Shown here one piece after another: positions 1 through 7,432 of a stretch of 51,559 nucleotides of DNA. A program made the translations under genes and the position numbers. Below the pieces are notes generated by a model. That model was not told where the DNA came from. It made no database searches and worked only from the letters and a program-made list of their open reading frames with translations. The DNA comes from Lactococcus sp. dk101 (GTDB taxonomy: Bacteria; Bacillota; Bacilli; Lactobacillales; Streptococcaceae), in assembly GCF_009601055.1 (NCBI RefSeq), contig NZ_WITI01000015.1:1-51559 (forward strand), in the 5' to 3' direction. How positions within the stretch are numbered: position 1 is the stretch's first letter; every line of letters starts with the position of its first letter.

Positions 1-126
1 AAAAACGACTTCGAATGAAGTCGCTCGTATTGAAACTTGGATGAATCACTATCCAAGAAAAATGTTCAAGTATCAGACACCTTTTCAGATGTTACAGGGT
101 GGCTAGATTAAATTTGCAATTTGCCT
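1..126 (+). mobile_element. Right end of an IS30-family insertion sequence (cut by window edge)
   Basis: This is the 3' end of an insertion sequence: the tail of a transposase gene followed by a terminal repeat at 101-126. Reverse-complemented, that 26-bp repeat matches the repeat at 51434-51459 at 21 of 26 positions, so the two window ends carry the two ends of the same or closely related elements in the same orientation. The outer boundary is placed where similarity stops. The target duplication cannot be judged because the other end of this copy lies outside the window. Confidence 0.75.
2..106 (+). CDS. IS30-family transposase, C-terminal fragment
   Basis: This is the last 34 codons of a transposase, open at the window edge and ending in TAG at 104-106. 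The reading includes a segment like NHYPRKMFKYQTPFQML, the typical end of IS30-family DDE transposases (asparagine-proline-arginine-lysine followed by a short aromatic-rich tail). The DDE catalytic core is upstream and not visible. The stop codon lies inside the terminal inverted repeat, as is common in this family. Whether the full copy is intact cannot be seen here. Confidence 0.75.
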   Translation, partial: KTTSNEVARIETWMNHYPRKMFKYQTPFQMLQGG

Positions 127-174
127 AGATATTTAAAATATAAAAATAAAAAAATTTTTTTCGAGAAATTATTA

Positions 175-203
175 TTGCATTTTCATATCATATGTGTTAC
201 TAT
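175..203 (+). promoter_or_regulatory. Sigma-A promoter for the small ORF at 271
   Basis: TTGCAT at 175-180 and TACTAT at 198-203 are separated by 17 bp. It lies just outside the IS30 end and would give a leader of about 60 nt before the ATG at 271. Confidence 0.55.
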
Positions 204-270
204 ATAGAGTAGGAATTTCGTGAACATCGTTATGGTCCTTTCGTCGAGTATATAAGAAAGGAGAATGCAC

Positions 271-426
271 ATGACATTCACAAATAAAAATAAATTTTTC
301 GAGTATAAAGTAAGCCTGAATACAGCAAATAATGTTTTCGAGGCTCAATTGGTTACTGACGCAAGTATTTTTGCGACAGGTGATTCTATTGAAGAAGCTG
401 TTTATAACTTGGAAAAAATCGTATAA
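271..426 (+). CDS. Small HicB-like protein (51 aa), function uncertain
   Basis: This 51-residue reading frame starts at an ATG with an AAAGGAG ribosome binding site eight bases upstream, behind a good promoter, and is followed by an intrinsic terminator, so it looks like a real short gene. The C-terminal half (ATGDSIEEAVYNLEKIV) has the GDS/T-x-EEA pattern of HicB-type antitoxins and related partial RNase H-fold proteins, which usually read GDTxEEA followed by an alpha helix. No HicA toxin gene is next to it and it lacks a DNA-binding extension. It could be a solitary HicB-like protein or an unrelated small protein. It sits directly beside the IS30 element. Confidence 0.55.
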   Translation: MTFTNKNKFFEYKVSLNTANNVFEAQLVTDASIFATGDSIEEAVYNLEKIV

Positions 427-462
427 GGAGACTAGCATGAGCGCGCCTCAGATAGAATAAAG

Positions 463-496
463 ACATCTGCTTTATAAAAAGTAGATGCCTTTTTTA
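463..496 (+). terminator. Intrinsic terminator after the small ORF
   Basis: An imperfect 10-bp stem (CATCTGCTTT with AAAGTAGATG, one G-T pair) is followed by a run of T. It closes the small transcript starting at about 210. Confidence 0.65.
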
Positions 497-498
497 TT

Positions 499-510
499 GT
501 CAGAGCTGAC
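499..510. repeat. Copy of the dispersed palindrome GTCAGNNCTGAC
   Basis: Exact intergenic copy (GTCAGAGCTGAC), extended to TGTCAGAGCTGACA, nine bases past the stop codon of the usp gene on the minus strand. See the finding on the dispersed palindrome family. Confidence 0.85.
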
Positions 511-518
511 AGAATGCA

Positions 519-944
519 CTATTTAACAACCATCACGTTGCATGGCGCATGACTGACCACATAAGTACTGGTTGAGCCAAGTAAGAACCGATCCAATAAA
601 TTTTTACCGTTTGAACCAATCACAATCAAATCAATCTGATGTTCCAAAGCAAAATCAATGATTTCTTTTTTCGGAAGACCTGTGTAAGCATGATATTCTA
701 CGGGGACTTCGCCAGCAACAAGCTCTTTCACTTTGTCATGAATGGCTTTGGCTTCTGCCTCTAGATTTTCGATAAAGAGTGGCATGGCATAAGGCGTTCC
801 ACTCAAGCGGGTTTCGTCTTTGACGTGCAAAACAAAGAGTGAAGTTTGGTTTCTTTTGGCAATGGCAACTGCTTCTTGCACTGCTGCTTCAGATTGCTTT
901 GACTGGTCAACGGCAACTAAAATTTTTTTATAAATTTCTCTCAT
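519..944 (-). CDS. Universal stress protein, UspA family
   Basis: This is a 141-residue cytoplasmic UspA-fold protein. The N-terminus (KKILVAVDQSKQSEAAV) is the first strand and nucleotide loop of the family, and the C-terminal GSNGKNLLDRFLLGST segment is the G-2x-G-9x-G-S/T ATP-binding motif, so an ATP-binding Usp is likely. The start was chosen at 944 because AAAGGAGG lies eight bases upstream; a longer frame reaching 1016 would read through the promoter. The gene is monocistronic and divergent from the two-component genes. The stress response it serves cannot be read from sequence. The call is firm at family level only. Confidence 0.9.
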   Translation of the reverse strand: MREIYKKILVAVDQSKQSEAAVQEAVAIAKRNQTSLFVLHVKDETRLSGTPYAMPLFIENLEAEAKAIHDKVKELVAGEVPVEYHAYTGLPKKEIIDFALEHQIDLIVIGSNGKNLLDRFLLGSTSTYVVSHAPCNVMVVK

Positions 945-966
945 TGTAAGCGCCTCCTTTACTGAT

Positions 967-995
967 ATTATATCTTTTTTACGTTTTATTTTCAA
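967..995 (-). promoter_or_regulatory. Sigma-A promoter of the usp gene
   Basis: On the minus strand TTGAAA (995-990) and TATAAT (972-967) are separated by exactly 17 bp, giving a short leader that contains the AAAGGAGG ribosome binding site. Confidence 0.8.
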
Positions 996-1073
996 GCGAA
1001 ATCTTTGGACAATCATTTGATTTTTTCAAGAATTGTAAACAAAATGTAAATAGATTAAAAATGCCTAAACAAA

Positions 1074-1104
1074 TTGAGGTGAACGGGCATTTTTTTGATA
1101 TAAT
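1074..1104 (+). promoter_or_regulatory. Promoter of the response regulator gene, implying a leaderless mRNA
   Basis: A perfect TATAAT at 1099-1104 ends six bases before the ATG at 1111, and no Shine-Dalgarno sequence is present, so transcription should start at or next to the A of the ATG. TTGAGG at 1074-1079 is a possible -35 with a long 19-bp spacer. A hairpin (AAATGCC pairing with GGCATTT) spans the promoter region. Confidence 0.55.
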
Positions 1105-1110
1105 AAAGCT

Positions 1111-1818
1111 ATGAAAAGAATTTTAATTGCTGATGATGATCGGTCAATTTTGACCCTTCTCTCCTTTAATTTCAGACAAGATGATTTTGAAGTCATGACA
1201 GCAGCAAATGGGAAGCAAGCTTTGGATATTGCCAAGAAAAATCCATTTGATTTGATCTTGCTTGATTTGATGATGCCAGAATATAACGGCATTGAAGTCA
1301 CTGAAATTTTACGAAAAAAAGAAAACTATACGCCCATTTTGATTTTAACCGCTCGAGATGATGATGAAGTAAAACTCCGTGGTTTTCAAGCGGGTTCTGA
1401 CGAATATCTTGATAAATCCACACCCATGAAAGAAATTTTGGTACGCGCAAACGCCTTAATTCGTCGCTCTCAAATGTACAATAAAGTTGCCAACATTGAC
1501 AACTCACAAGAAATGAAAAGCGAAGTCAATTACCAAAACGGCGAATTGTTGGTCGATTTTCAAAATAAAGAAATTCATTTCAAAGGTCAGCCATTGGATT
1601 TGACCAAGCGAGAATTTGAGATTTTGGAATTGCTCATCCACCGAAAAAATGAGGTTGTTTCACGCGCCGAGTTGTTGAAACACTTTTGGGGGATTTCAGA
1701 TGCTGCAGAGACGCGAACCATTGATGTCTTGATTTCAAAAATAAGAAAAAAATTGGACAACCAATACATTAAAACTAAACGAGGATTTGGGTACACTTTT
1801 AAGGATGAAGAAAATTAA
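1111..1818 (+). CDS. OmpR/PhoB-family response regulator
   Basis: This is a 235-residue two-component response regulator. The receiver domain (about 1-118) has the acidic pair IADDD near residues 6-10, the phosphoacceptor Asp52 in LLDLMMP, Thr80 in LILTARD and Lys102. The C-terminal winged-helix DNA-binding domain (about 140-233) ends in the usual RGFGYTF. The residue after the conserved Lys is Ser103 instead of the near-invariant proline (YLDKSTP). The gene overlaps the histidine kinase start by 14 bp, so the pair is translated together. The family resembles PhoP/WalR-type regulators, but the orthologue and stimulus cannot be named from sequence alone. Its start codon has no ribosome binding site and follows a -10 box by six bases. 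Confidence 0.93.
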   Translation: MKRILIADDDRSILTLLSFNFRQDDFEVMTAANGKQALDIAKKNPFDLILLDLMMPEYNGIEVTEILRKKENYTPILILTARDDDEVKLRGFQAGSDEYLDKSTPMKEILVRANALIRRSQMYNKVANIDNSQEMKSEVNYQNGELLVDFQNKEIHFKGQPLDLTKREFEILELLIHRKNEVVSRAELLKHFWGISDAAETRTIDVLISKIRKKLDNQYIKTKRGFGYTFKDEEN

Positions 1819-3370
1819 ATTACGCAATGTTTTAATCTTGAGCATGGTTTATGTTGTTGGCCTTGTGACCTTAATCTTATTGGTCAACCAACACCTTTTG
1901 GACAGTGACACCAATCGTGCATTGGACAATTCAAACCAGGTGCAACTCTTTTTAGAAAAGCATCCTGATGCTGCGCTACCAGGTGCTTACAAACTTCTAG
2001 ACAAATCTGTTGTCAGCTCTGACACCAAAAAAATTGCTGAAGGTGCTGCTTATTCCAGGCAGTTGACCGGTAGTGATATCAGAGTGACTTCTCCTATCTA
2101 TCTTGACGGACAAATTCAGTCCTATTTGCAAGTCACGCAAGAACGAACACAGACTGTCTTTATTGACACAGCCATGTTTATTTTTGGCTTACTGATTTAT
2201 TTGGCGATTGCTTTTATCAGCATTGGACGGCAACGTCGAAACTACATTTTTACGCAAAATACCATCGCAAAAATCAAGAATATTGAACGCAGCCCTTTGA
2301 CCCAAAGTTATTTGATTGGTGAGGACACCGACAAAATCAGTGTGGCGCTCAATAGTCTTGGCGAAAGCATTCAGAGGCAATTATTATCTCACTCTGAAAA
2401 GAAAGAAAATCTTTATGAATTTATCGAGTTCTTCTCTTTTCCGATTTTTGTTTTCAATGGAAAAGGCAGTATCAGACGTACCAATGCTGCTTTCAAAAAT
2501 GATTTTGCGGACACGCAGAATTTAGATATTTTTAGTCCTTATTCCGAATTTTTACAATTTCTGGTTGATAAAATGTTGCACCCAGACATTCAAGAAAAAG
2601 TTTTCTTTTTCGAGGCCCTTTCTGCCTATTATCAAATCCGAATTACCCCGCTGCCTGAGCTTGACAATCGATTTATCGTAACCATGATGGACATTACCCG
2701 TTATCAAAAAACGCTTGACGCTCACAATGCCTTTATCGCTAACGTGTCTCATGAACTTAAAACACCATTGATTTCAATCAAAGGCTTTGCCGAATTGCTC
2801 GAAAATGGGCAACTTGACCCGAACGAAGCACACGATTTTGCAGCCATTATCAATAAGGAAACAACACGCTTGACCAATTTGGTTCAAGATACCCTTCTTT
2901 TGACCAAACAAAATCATCGGATTGAAAAGAAAAAAATGGATCCCGCCCGTACCATTCAAGAAATCATCGAGCGTTCCTTGCCACAAATCCGAGAAAAAAA
3001 TCTCCAGTTGGATACCCAAATTTCTTCCTTCACATTCAAATCCAACCAAGGCATGCTGCATAGTATTTTTGAAAATCTGATAGAAAATGCCATTAAATAC
3101 ACGCAAGACAATGGGAAAATCTTTGTCAGCTTGGACAATGTCCGTGGACGCTTGATATTCTCCGTTGCGGATAATGGTTTTGGACTGACAGAAATTCAAA
3201 AGGAACGCATTTTTGACCGCTTCTATCGTGTTGATGAAAGCAGATCAGAAGTGCCTGGAACAGGACTTGGCCTTGCCATTGTCAAGAAAAACGTTGAAGA
3301 TCTCGGCGGTATCGTTGATGTGGTTAGTATTCTTGGGAAAGGAACAACCTTTACCGTCAGCATAAAATAA
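1805..3370 (+). CDS. Membrane sensor histidine kinase (PhoR/WalK-like)
   Basis: This kinase of about 521 residues is partner to the upstream regulator. The start was placed at the ATG overlapping the regulator's last codons; an alternative ATG 18 bases upstream is less likely. Two membrane segments (about residues 8-28 and 120-138) flank a roughly 90-residue extracytoplasmic domain. A PAS-like domain follows (about 205-305), then HisKA with the phosphoacceptor His in ANVSHELKTPL (about residue 316), and HATPase_c with N-box NLIENAIKY, DNGFGL and GTGLGLAIVKK. It phosphorylates Asp52 of the regulator. An exact copy of the GTCAGNNCTGAC palindrome lies at 2012-2023, in the extracytoplasmic domain, read as VSSD. 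Confidence 0.93.
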   Translation: MKKIKLRNVLILSMVYVVGLVTLILLVNQHLLDSDTNRALDNSNQVQLFLEKHPDAALPGAYKLLDKSVVSSDTKKIAEGAAYSRQLTGSDIRVTSPIYLDGQIQSYLQVTQERTQTVFIDTAMFIFGLLIYLAIAFISIGRQRRNYIFTQNTIAKIKNIERSPLTQSYLIGEDTDKISVALNSLGESIQRQLLSHSEKKENLYEFIEFFSFPIFVFNGKGSIRRTNAAFKNDFADTQNLDIFSPYSEFLQFLVDKMLHPDIQEKVFFFEALSAYYQIRITPLPELDNRFIVTMMDITRYQKTLDAHNAFIANVSHELKTPLISIKGFAELLENGQLDPNEAHDFAAIINKETTRLTNLVQDTLLLTKQNHRIEKKKMDPARTIQEIIERSLPQIREKNLQLDTQISSFTFKSNQGMLHSIFENLIENAIKYTQDNGKIFVSLDNVRGRLIFSVADNGFGLTEIQKERIFDRFYRVDESRSEVPGTGLGLAIVKKNVEDLGGIVDVVSILGKGTTFTVSIK

Positions 3371-3401
3371 AAAAGAACTTTCAAATTGAAAGTTCTTTTT
3401 G
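3371..3401. terminator. Bidirectional terminator between the kinase gene and glmS
   Basis: A stem of AAAGAACTTTCAA and TTGAAAGTTCTTT has A-rich and T-rich flanks on both sides, so it can end both convergent transcripts. Confidence 0.85.
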
Positions 3402-3402
3402 T

Positions 3403-5217
3403 TTATTCAACAGTAACTGCTTTTGCCAAATTTCGTGGTTTGTCCACATCAAGTCCTCTTTGGAATGATGTTTCGTATGCCAAGAGTTGTGTTGGCACAA
3501 CCATTGAAATGGCTGACAGGTAAGGATGAACGGCATTGACAATGAGGTCGTCGTCAGCTCTGGCAGCTCCTTCTTCAGCGATGACAATGGCAGAGGCACC
3601 GCGCGCCACCGTTTCCATAACATTCCCACGTGTATGAAGGGCAACTTTTTCATTATTTGAAATCAAAGCAATGACTGGCGTTCCTTTTTCAATCAAAGAA
3701 ATGGTACCATGTTTCAATTCGCCTGCTGCAAAGCCTTCGCATTGGACATAGGAAATTTCTTTTAATTTTAGACTGGCTTCCATGGCAACATAATAATCTT
3801 GTTTGCGTCCGATATAAAAAGCGTTGCGTGTCGTCAACAGATTTTCTTTGACAAGCGCTGCTATTTTTTCTTTCTCAGAAAGACTTGCTTCGATGGATTG
3901 TGCCACAAGTGACAATTCTTTGACCAAATCAAAGGCTTCAGAAAGTGGGTTATGGTCTGCTTGTCCAACAGCTTGAGCAAGAAAGGCAAGGGTCGCAATT
4001 TGTCCAGTATATGCCTTTGTTGAAGCGACAGCAATTTCAGGGCCTGCTCCGATAAGCATGGTGTACGTCGCTTCGCGTGACAAAGTTGAACCTGGCACAT
4101 TTGTAACTGTCAAACTTGGATAAGCCAACTCATTGACTTTGACCAAGACTTGACGTGAGTCTGCCGTTTCACCAGATTGTGAAATGAAAATGAAGAATGG
4201 CTTTTTGCTCAAGAGTGGCATATCATAGCCCCATTCGGACGCTACGCCAACTTCAACCGGAGTATTGGTCAAATCCTCCAGCATTTTCTTTGCACCAAGT
4301 CCAGCATGATATGAAGTTCCAGCCGCAATGATATAAATGAGGTCAGCTGCTTGAACCGCGCTTGTAATGGCAGAATCAACAAGAATTTTTCCATTTTCAT
4401 CCGTATATGTGGAAATAAGACGACGCATCACTGTTGGTTGTTCATCAATTTCTTTGAGCATATAGAAAGGATAAGTTCCTTTTCCAATATCCGACAAGTC
4501 AAGCTCTGCTGTGTATGAACCACGTTCAATGACTTTCCCTGCATAATCGGTAACTGTCACGCTCTCCTTTTTGAGAATGACCAATTCTTTATCGTGAATT
4601 TCCATGAATTCAGAAGTTTCGCGAATCATGGCCATGGCATCAGAACATACCATGTTGTAACCATCGCCAAGACCAATCAACAATGGTGATTTGTTTTTTG
4701 CCACATAGAGTGTCTCCGCATCTTCAGCATCCATCAGAGCGAAGGCGTATGATCCTTCGATAAGTTCAAGTGCTTTTTTAAAGGCTGAAAGTGTATCAAG
4801 ACCATCAACTTCGGCAAATTTGGCAATCAAATGCACCGCAATTTCAGTATCGGTTTGACCTTTGAAGCTATCGTTTGCCAAATATTCGTCATGCAATTCT
4901 ACGAAATTTTCGATGACCCCGTTATGTACCAAGACAAAACGTCCTGAAGTTGATGTATGTGGATGGGCATTGTCTTCTGTTGGTTTACCATGTGTTGCCC
5001 AACGGGTATGACCAATGCCAGCCGTTCCTGCAACATCAATGCCGATTTTTTCACGTAAGGCTGAAATACGTCCGACAGATTTAATCAAACTTGCTTTTTT
5101 TCCAGTGGTTACAAAAATTCCTGCTGAATCATAACCACGATATTCCAATTTTTCAAGTCCTTGCATTAAAATATCTGTTGCGTTCCGTGAACCAACAACA
5201 CCAACGATACCACACAT
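3403..5217 (-). CDS. glmS: Glutamine--fructose-6-phosphate aminotransferase (isomerizing)
   Basis: This 604-residue enzyme makes glucosamine-6-phosphate from fructose-6-phosphate and glutamine, the entry step to UDP-GlcNAc and cell wall. The N-terminus MCGIVGV provides the nucleophilic Cys2 of the class II amidotransferase domain (about 1-220), and two SIS sugar-isomerase domains follow (about 285-590; SQSGETADS, ISNNEK, then KPRNLAKAVTVE at the C-terminus). Length is normal. The start has AAAGGAG nine bases upstream. It is monocistronic, with a consensus promoter and no sign of the glmS ribozyme in the leader of about 70 nt; palindromes near the promoter instead suggest a GntR-type (NagR-like) repressor. 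Confidence 0.97.
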   Translation of the reverse strand: MCGIVGVVGSRNATDILMQGLEKLEYRGYDSAGIFVTTGKKASLIKSVGRISALREKIGIDVAGTAGIGHTRWATHGKPTEDNAHPHTSTSGRFVLVHNGVIENFVELHDEYLANDSFKGQTDTEIAVHLIAKFAEVDGLDTLSAFKKALELIEGSYAFALMDAEDAETLYVAKNKSPLLIGLGDGYNMVCSDAMAMIRETSEFMEIHDKELVILKKESVTVTDYAGKVIERGSYTAELDLSDIGKGTYPFYMLKEIDEQPTVMRRLISTYTDENGKILVDSAITSAVQAADLIYIIAAGTSYHAGLGAKKMLEDLTNTPVEVGVASEWGYDMPLLSKKPFFIFISQSGETADSRQVLVKVNELAYPSLTVTNVPGSTLSREATYTMLIGAGPEIAVASTKAYTGQIATLAFLAQAVGQADHNPLSEAFDLVKELSLVAQSIEASLSEKEKIAALVKENLLTTRNAFYIGRKQDYYVAMEASLKLKEISYVQCEGFAAGELKHGTISLIEKGTPVIALISNNEKVALHTRGNVMETVARGASAIVIAEEGAARADDDLIVNAVHPYLSAISMVVPTQLLAYETSFQRGLDVDKPRNLAKAVTVE

Positions 5218-5247
5218 ATGTCTTCTCCTTTTATACCATTTTTAAAT

Positions 5248-5263
5248 ATTGGTATAGTTCAAT
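5248..5263 (-). promoter_or_regulatory. Possible NagR/GntR operator in the glmS leader
   Basis: ATTGGTATAGTTCAAT is an imperfect palindrome resembling the TTGGTATAGACCAA-type sites of GntR/NagR-family regulators of amino-sugar genes in streptococci (from memory of that family). It lies downstream of the -10. A TATACC/GGTATA inverted repeat partly overlaps it (5233-5256). Confidence 0.4.
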
Positions 5264-5291
5264 TTTATTTTGTTTTTTAACTACAAATAGC

Positions 5292-5320
5292 ATTATACAA
5301 CCATTGTTTTGATTTGTCAA
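5292..5320 (-). promoter_or_regulatory. Strong sigma-A promoter of glmS
   Basis: A consensus TTGACA (5320-5315) and TATAAT (5297-5292) are separated by 17 bp on the minus strand. Confidence 0.9.
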
Positions 5321-5333
5321 TTATAAAAGAATG

Positions 5334-5350
5334 AATTGGTATAACCAGTT
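5334..5350 (-). promoter_or_regulatory. Possible second NagR-like site upstream of the glmS -35
   Basis: AATTGGTATAACCAGTT contains the half sites TTGGT and ACCAG around a three-base centre, 14 bp upstream of the -35. Together with 5248-5263 it would bracket the promoter. Confidence 0.35.
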
Positions 5351-5359
5351 TTTGCGCAC

Positions 5360-5386
5360 AAAAAAACATTTCTTGCGAAATGTTTT
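5360..5386 (-). terminator. Terminator of the DUF212/rluD transcript
   Basis: On the minus strand a stem AAAACATTTC/GAAATGTTTT with a short loop is followed by seven T, directly after the stop codon at 5387. Confidence 0.8.
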
Positions 5387-5830
5387 CTAGTTCATGACTA
5401 AGGCCACTACAACACCGAGTATAAACCCACCAATCACTTGAACGGGAGTATGTCCCAAAAGTTCTTTGAGGTTTTTGTCTAATTTGACCCCCGTATTTTC
5501 TATATTTTCCAGCATGACATTGATGACATGAGCTTGCTGTCCCGCCTGACGGCGAATGCCCTGCGCGTCATACATGACGATAAAGGCAAGCACCGTTGCA
5601 ATCGCAAAATAAGGCGAATAGAAATGATAACGTAAGCCAATCGCAACCGCTAGTGAAACCACAATGGACGTGTGCGAACTTGGCATTCCACCAGTCGCTG
5701 TCAAAAGTTGCCAGTTAATACGATGCGTTTTAAAACAATCAATCAGGATTTTAATGGCTTGAGCCAATGCCCAAGCCACTATTGCAGTCCATAAGACACG
5801 ATTTTGACTAATTTCTGTAAAGAAAATCAT
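5387..5830 (-). CDS. Divergent PAP2 (DUF212, YuiD-like) membrane protein
   Basis: This 147-residue integral membrane protein belongs to the DUF212 family, annotated as divergent PAP2 or acid phosphatase/vanadium haloperoxidase-related. The signature TGGMPSSHTSIVVSLA is present (residues about 46-61), with further conserved MYDAQGIRRQAG and a C-terminal hydrophobic GGFILGVVVAL segment. Several hydrophobic stretches suggest four or five membrane helices. Its ATG directly abuts the TAA of the upstream rluD-like gene, so translation is coupled. The substrate is unknown. Confidence 0.88.
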   Translation of the reverse strand: MIFFTEISQNRVLWTAIVAWALAQAIKILIDCFKTHRINWQLLTATGGMPSSHTSIVVSLAVAIGLRYHFYSPYFAIATVLAFIVMYDAQGIRRQAGQQAHVINVMLENIENTGVKLDKNLKELLGHTPVQVIGGFILGVVVALVMN

Positions 5831-6727
5831 TTAATTTCTCAATCTTTCGAGTGTTTTTTGAAAAATCTCAGGAAGCTCAGCTTTAAATTCCAGCCATTCT
5901 CCTGTTTTTGGATGTTCAAATCCAAGTGTTTCTGCGTGTAAAAATTGTCCTTTATTGGGAACCAAAGTGTTCTTCGGCCCATAAAGTGGGTCTCCCGCAA
6001 CAGGATGACCAATGTAAGCCATATGAACACGGATTTGATGCGTCCGTCCTGTTTCCAATTCGAGCGCAAGCAAAGTATATCCCGCGAAACGTTCCACCAC
6101 TTCAAAATGTGTTACTGCAGGCTTTCCGTCAGCGATGACCGCTTGTTTTTTACGGTCTTTTGGATTTCTTCCAATTGGTGCTTCAATAATCCCACGATCA
6201 TTTGGCATTTCCCCATGCACAATCGCCAAATAGCGCCGTTTATTGGTTTTTGCCTTTAATTGTGCTGCAAGACTTTCATGCGCCTGATCATTTTTGGCAA
6301 TCATCAAAAGGCCAGATGTATCTTTATCGATACGGTGAACAATACCTGGACGAATGGTGCCATTGATGCCACTCAAATCATCAATGTGATACATGAGTGC
6401 ATTGACCAAAGTGCCATCTGCATGGCCTGCAGCAGGGTGAACCACCATGCCTTGAGGCTTATTGATAACCGCAACATCAGCATCTTGATAAACAATTTCA
6501 AGTGGAATGTCTTCTGCTTTAATTTCTAACACTTCAGCTTCCGGCACTTCAAATTCAATCCGATCACCTGTTTTAGCCTTGTATTTTGCTTTTTTCACTT
6601 GACCATTGACAAGTACTTTCCCGTCTCGGATCAATTCGGTCAAGAGCGTTCTTGACAAGTCCGTTTGAGTGGCTAGCGCTTTATCCAGCCTTTGCATGTT
6701 ATTTTCTTCATTGATGGTAACTAACAA
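5831..6727 (-). CDS. rluD: RluD-family 23S rRNA pseudouridine synthase
   Basis: This 298-residue enzyme isomerises uridines of large-subunit rRNA. An S4 RNA-binding domain occupies about 12-70 (QRLDKALA, LVNGQ), and the catalytic domain carries HRIDKDTSG with the catalytic Asp134, then GRTHQIRVH. The start is a TTG at 6727 with AAGGAA eight bases upstream. The segment VTINEENNMQRLDKAL aligns with the usual family N-terminus, whereas starting at the later ATG (11th codon) would remove it. It is followed without gap by the DUF212 gene. RluD/YlyB-type paralogues are hard to separate, so the symbol is approximate. Confidence 0.92.
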   Translation of the reverse strand: MLVTINEENNMQRLDKALATQTDLSRTLLTELIRDGKVLVNGQVKKAKYKAKTGDRIEFEVPEAEVLEIKAEDIPLEIVYQDADVAVINKPQGMVVHPAAGHADGTLVNALMYHIDDLSGINGTIRPGIVHRIDKDTSGLLMIAKNDQAHESLAAQLKAKTNKRRYLAIVHGEMPNDRGIIEAPIGRNPKDRKKQAVIADGKPAVTHFEVVERFAGYTLLALELETGRTHQIRVHMAYIGHPVAGDPLYGPKNTLVPNKGQFLHAETLGFEHPKTGEWLEFKAELPEIFQKTLERLRN

Positions 6728-6746
6728 ATTACTTTTCCTTATCTTC

Positions 6747-6880
6747 TATACTGCACAAACTAAAAAATAGTTCGCTTTTTAGTTCGTCTGCTATCGCATC
6801 TCTCCATATTCGCTTACCGCTCCACGAGCGTCAACGATAAATTAACGAAAAAATCTGAACAATTTTATAGTTAGTCTAAT
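6747..6880. repeat. Intergenic repeat element, copy A (MITE-like)
   Basis: This is a 134-bp stretch between lspA and rluD. Its left end CTATACTGCACAAAC and, reverse-complemented, right end ATTAGACTAACTATA match the ends of the copy at 49218-49354. Shared interior includes AACTAAAAA...TTTTTAGTT (6758-6784), TATTCGCT and ACCGCTCCA. It has no coding potential. See finding. Confidence 0.6.
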
Positions 6881-6896
6881 CTCATTGGAGAGCTTT

Positions 6897-6920
6897 CTTC
6901 TTGTCAGAGCTGACAAGAAA
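6897..6920 (-). terminator. Palindrome-type terminator or stem-loop after lspA
   Basis: The exact palindrome GTCAGAGCTGAC (6903-6914) is extended by TTCTT/AAGAA into a 22-bp perfect hairpin just past the lspA stop. No strong T-run follows, so termination efficiency is uncertain. Confidence 0.55.
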
Positions 6921-6923
6921 TAA

Positions 6924-7388
6924 TTATTTCTGTTCTTCTGCGTCCGTTTTATCCGTCAAAATAGCGATGAAAAGAATGACGAAACCGACTGATAAAAGGG
7001 CATCAGCGATATTGAAAATCGGGAAATTCATAAAATCAGTCTGGAACATATCGACCACATAACCTTGACGAAGGCGGTCAATAAAATTTCCCAAGGCACC
7101 TGAAACAATCAAGGTCAAGCCCCAGAAATACCAGTTTTGATCTGCTCTTTTCCATAAAAAATAGCAAGCAACAGCAACAACAATGGGCGTTAAAATCAAG
7201 AAGAACCATTGTTGGCCCTCAAATGATGACCAAGCAGCACCATTGTTTCTCAAATAAGTCAATGACAAAATAGAGGGCAAAAATGAACGCACTTGTCCCA
7301 GTGGAATATTGGTTACAACCCAGTTTTTAAAAAGTTGGTCAGCGATGACACCGACAACAATCAATACATCCGAAATAATTTTTTTCAT
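6924..7388 (-). CDS. lspA: Lipoprotein signal peptidase II
   Basis: This 154-residue polytopic membrane aspartyl protease cleaves signal peptides of prolipoproteins after lipidation, for example the oligopeptide-binding lipoprotein encoded in this window. Four hydrophobic segments are visible. The family motifs NNGAAWS, GNFIDRLRQGYVVDM and FNIADALLS are present, with the catalytic aspartates Asp104 and Asp129. The ATG at 7388 has no Shine-Dalgarno sequence, and a TGTTATAAT box ends seven bases upstream, so the mRNA may be leaderless. Copy A of the repeat element separates it from rluD. Confidence 0.96.
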   Translation of the reverse strand: MKKIISDVLIVVGVIADQLFKNWVVTNIPLGQVRSFLPSILSLTYLRNNGAAWSSFEGQQWFFLILTPIVVAVACYFLWKRADQNWYFWGLTLIVSGALGNFIDRLRQGYVVDMFQTDFMNFPIFNIADALLSVGFVILFIAILTDKTDAEEQK

Positions 7389-7395
7389 AACTTTT

Positions 7396-7404
7396 ATTAT
7401 AACA
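7396..7404 (-). promoter_or_regulatory. Extended -10 promoter of lspA
   Basis: On the minus strand TGTTATAAT is followed after seven bases by the lspA ATG. No good -35 is seen. The predicted start site falls within about two bases of the start codon. Confidence 0.55.
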
Positions 7405-7432
7405 TTTTTTTGTCCAATTGAATGATTTATTC

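Noticed and set aside
172-438. 88-aa ORF on the minus strand
   Set aside because: It lies opposite the small plus-strand ORF, which has promoter, ribosome binding site and terminator. The minus frame has none.
5218-5297. glmS ribozyme in the glmS leader
   Set aside because: The leader is about 70 nt, too short for the ribozyme, and the conserved core sequences are absent.
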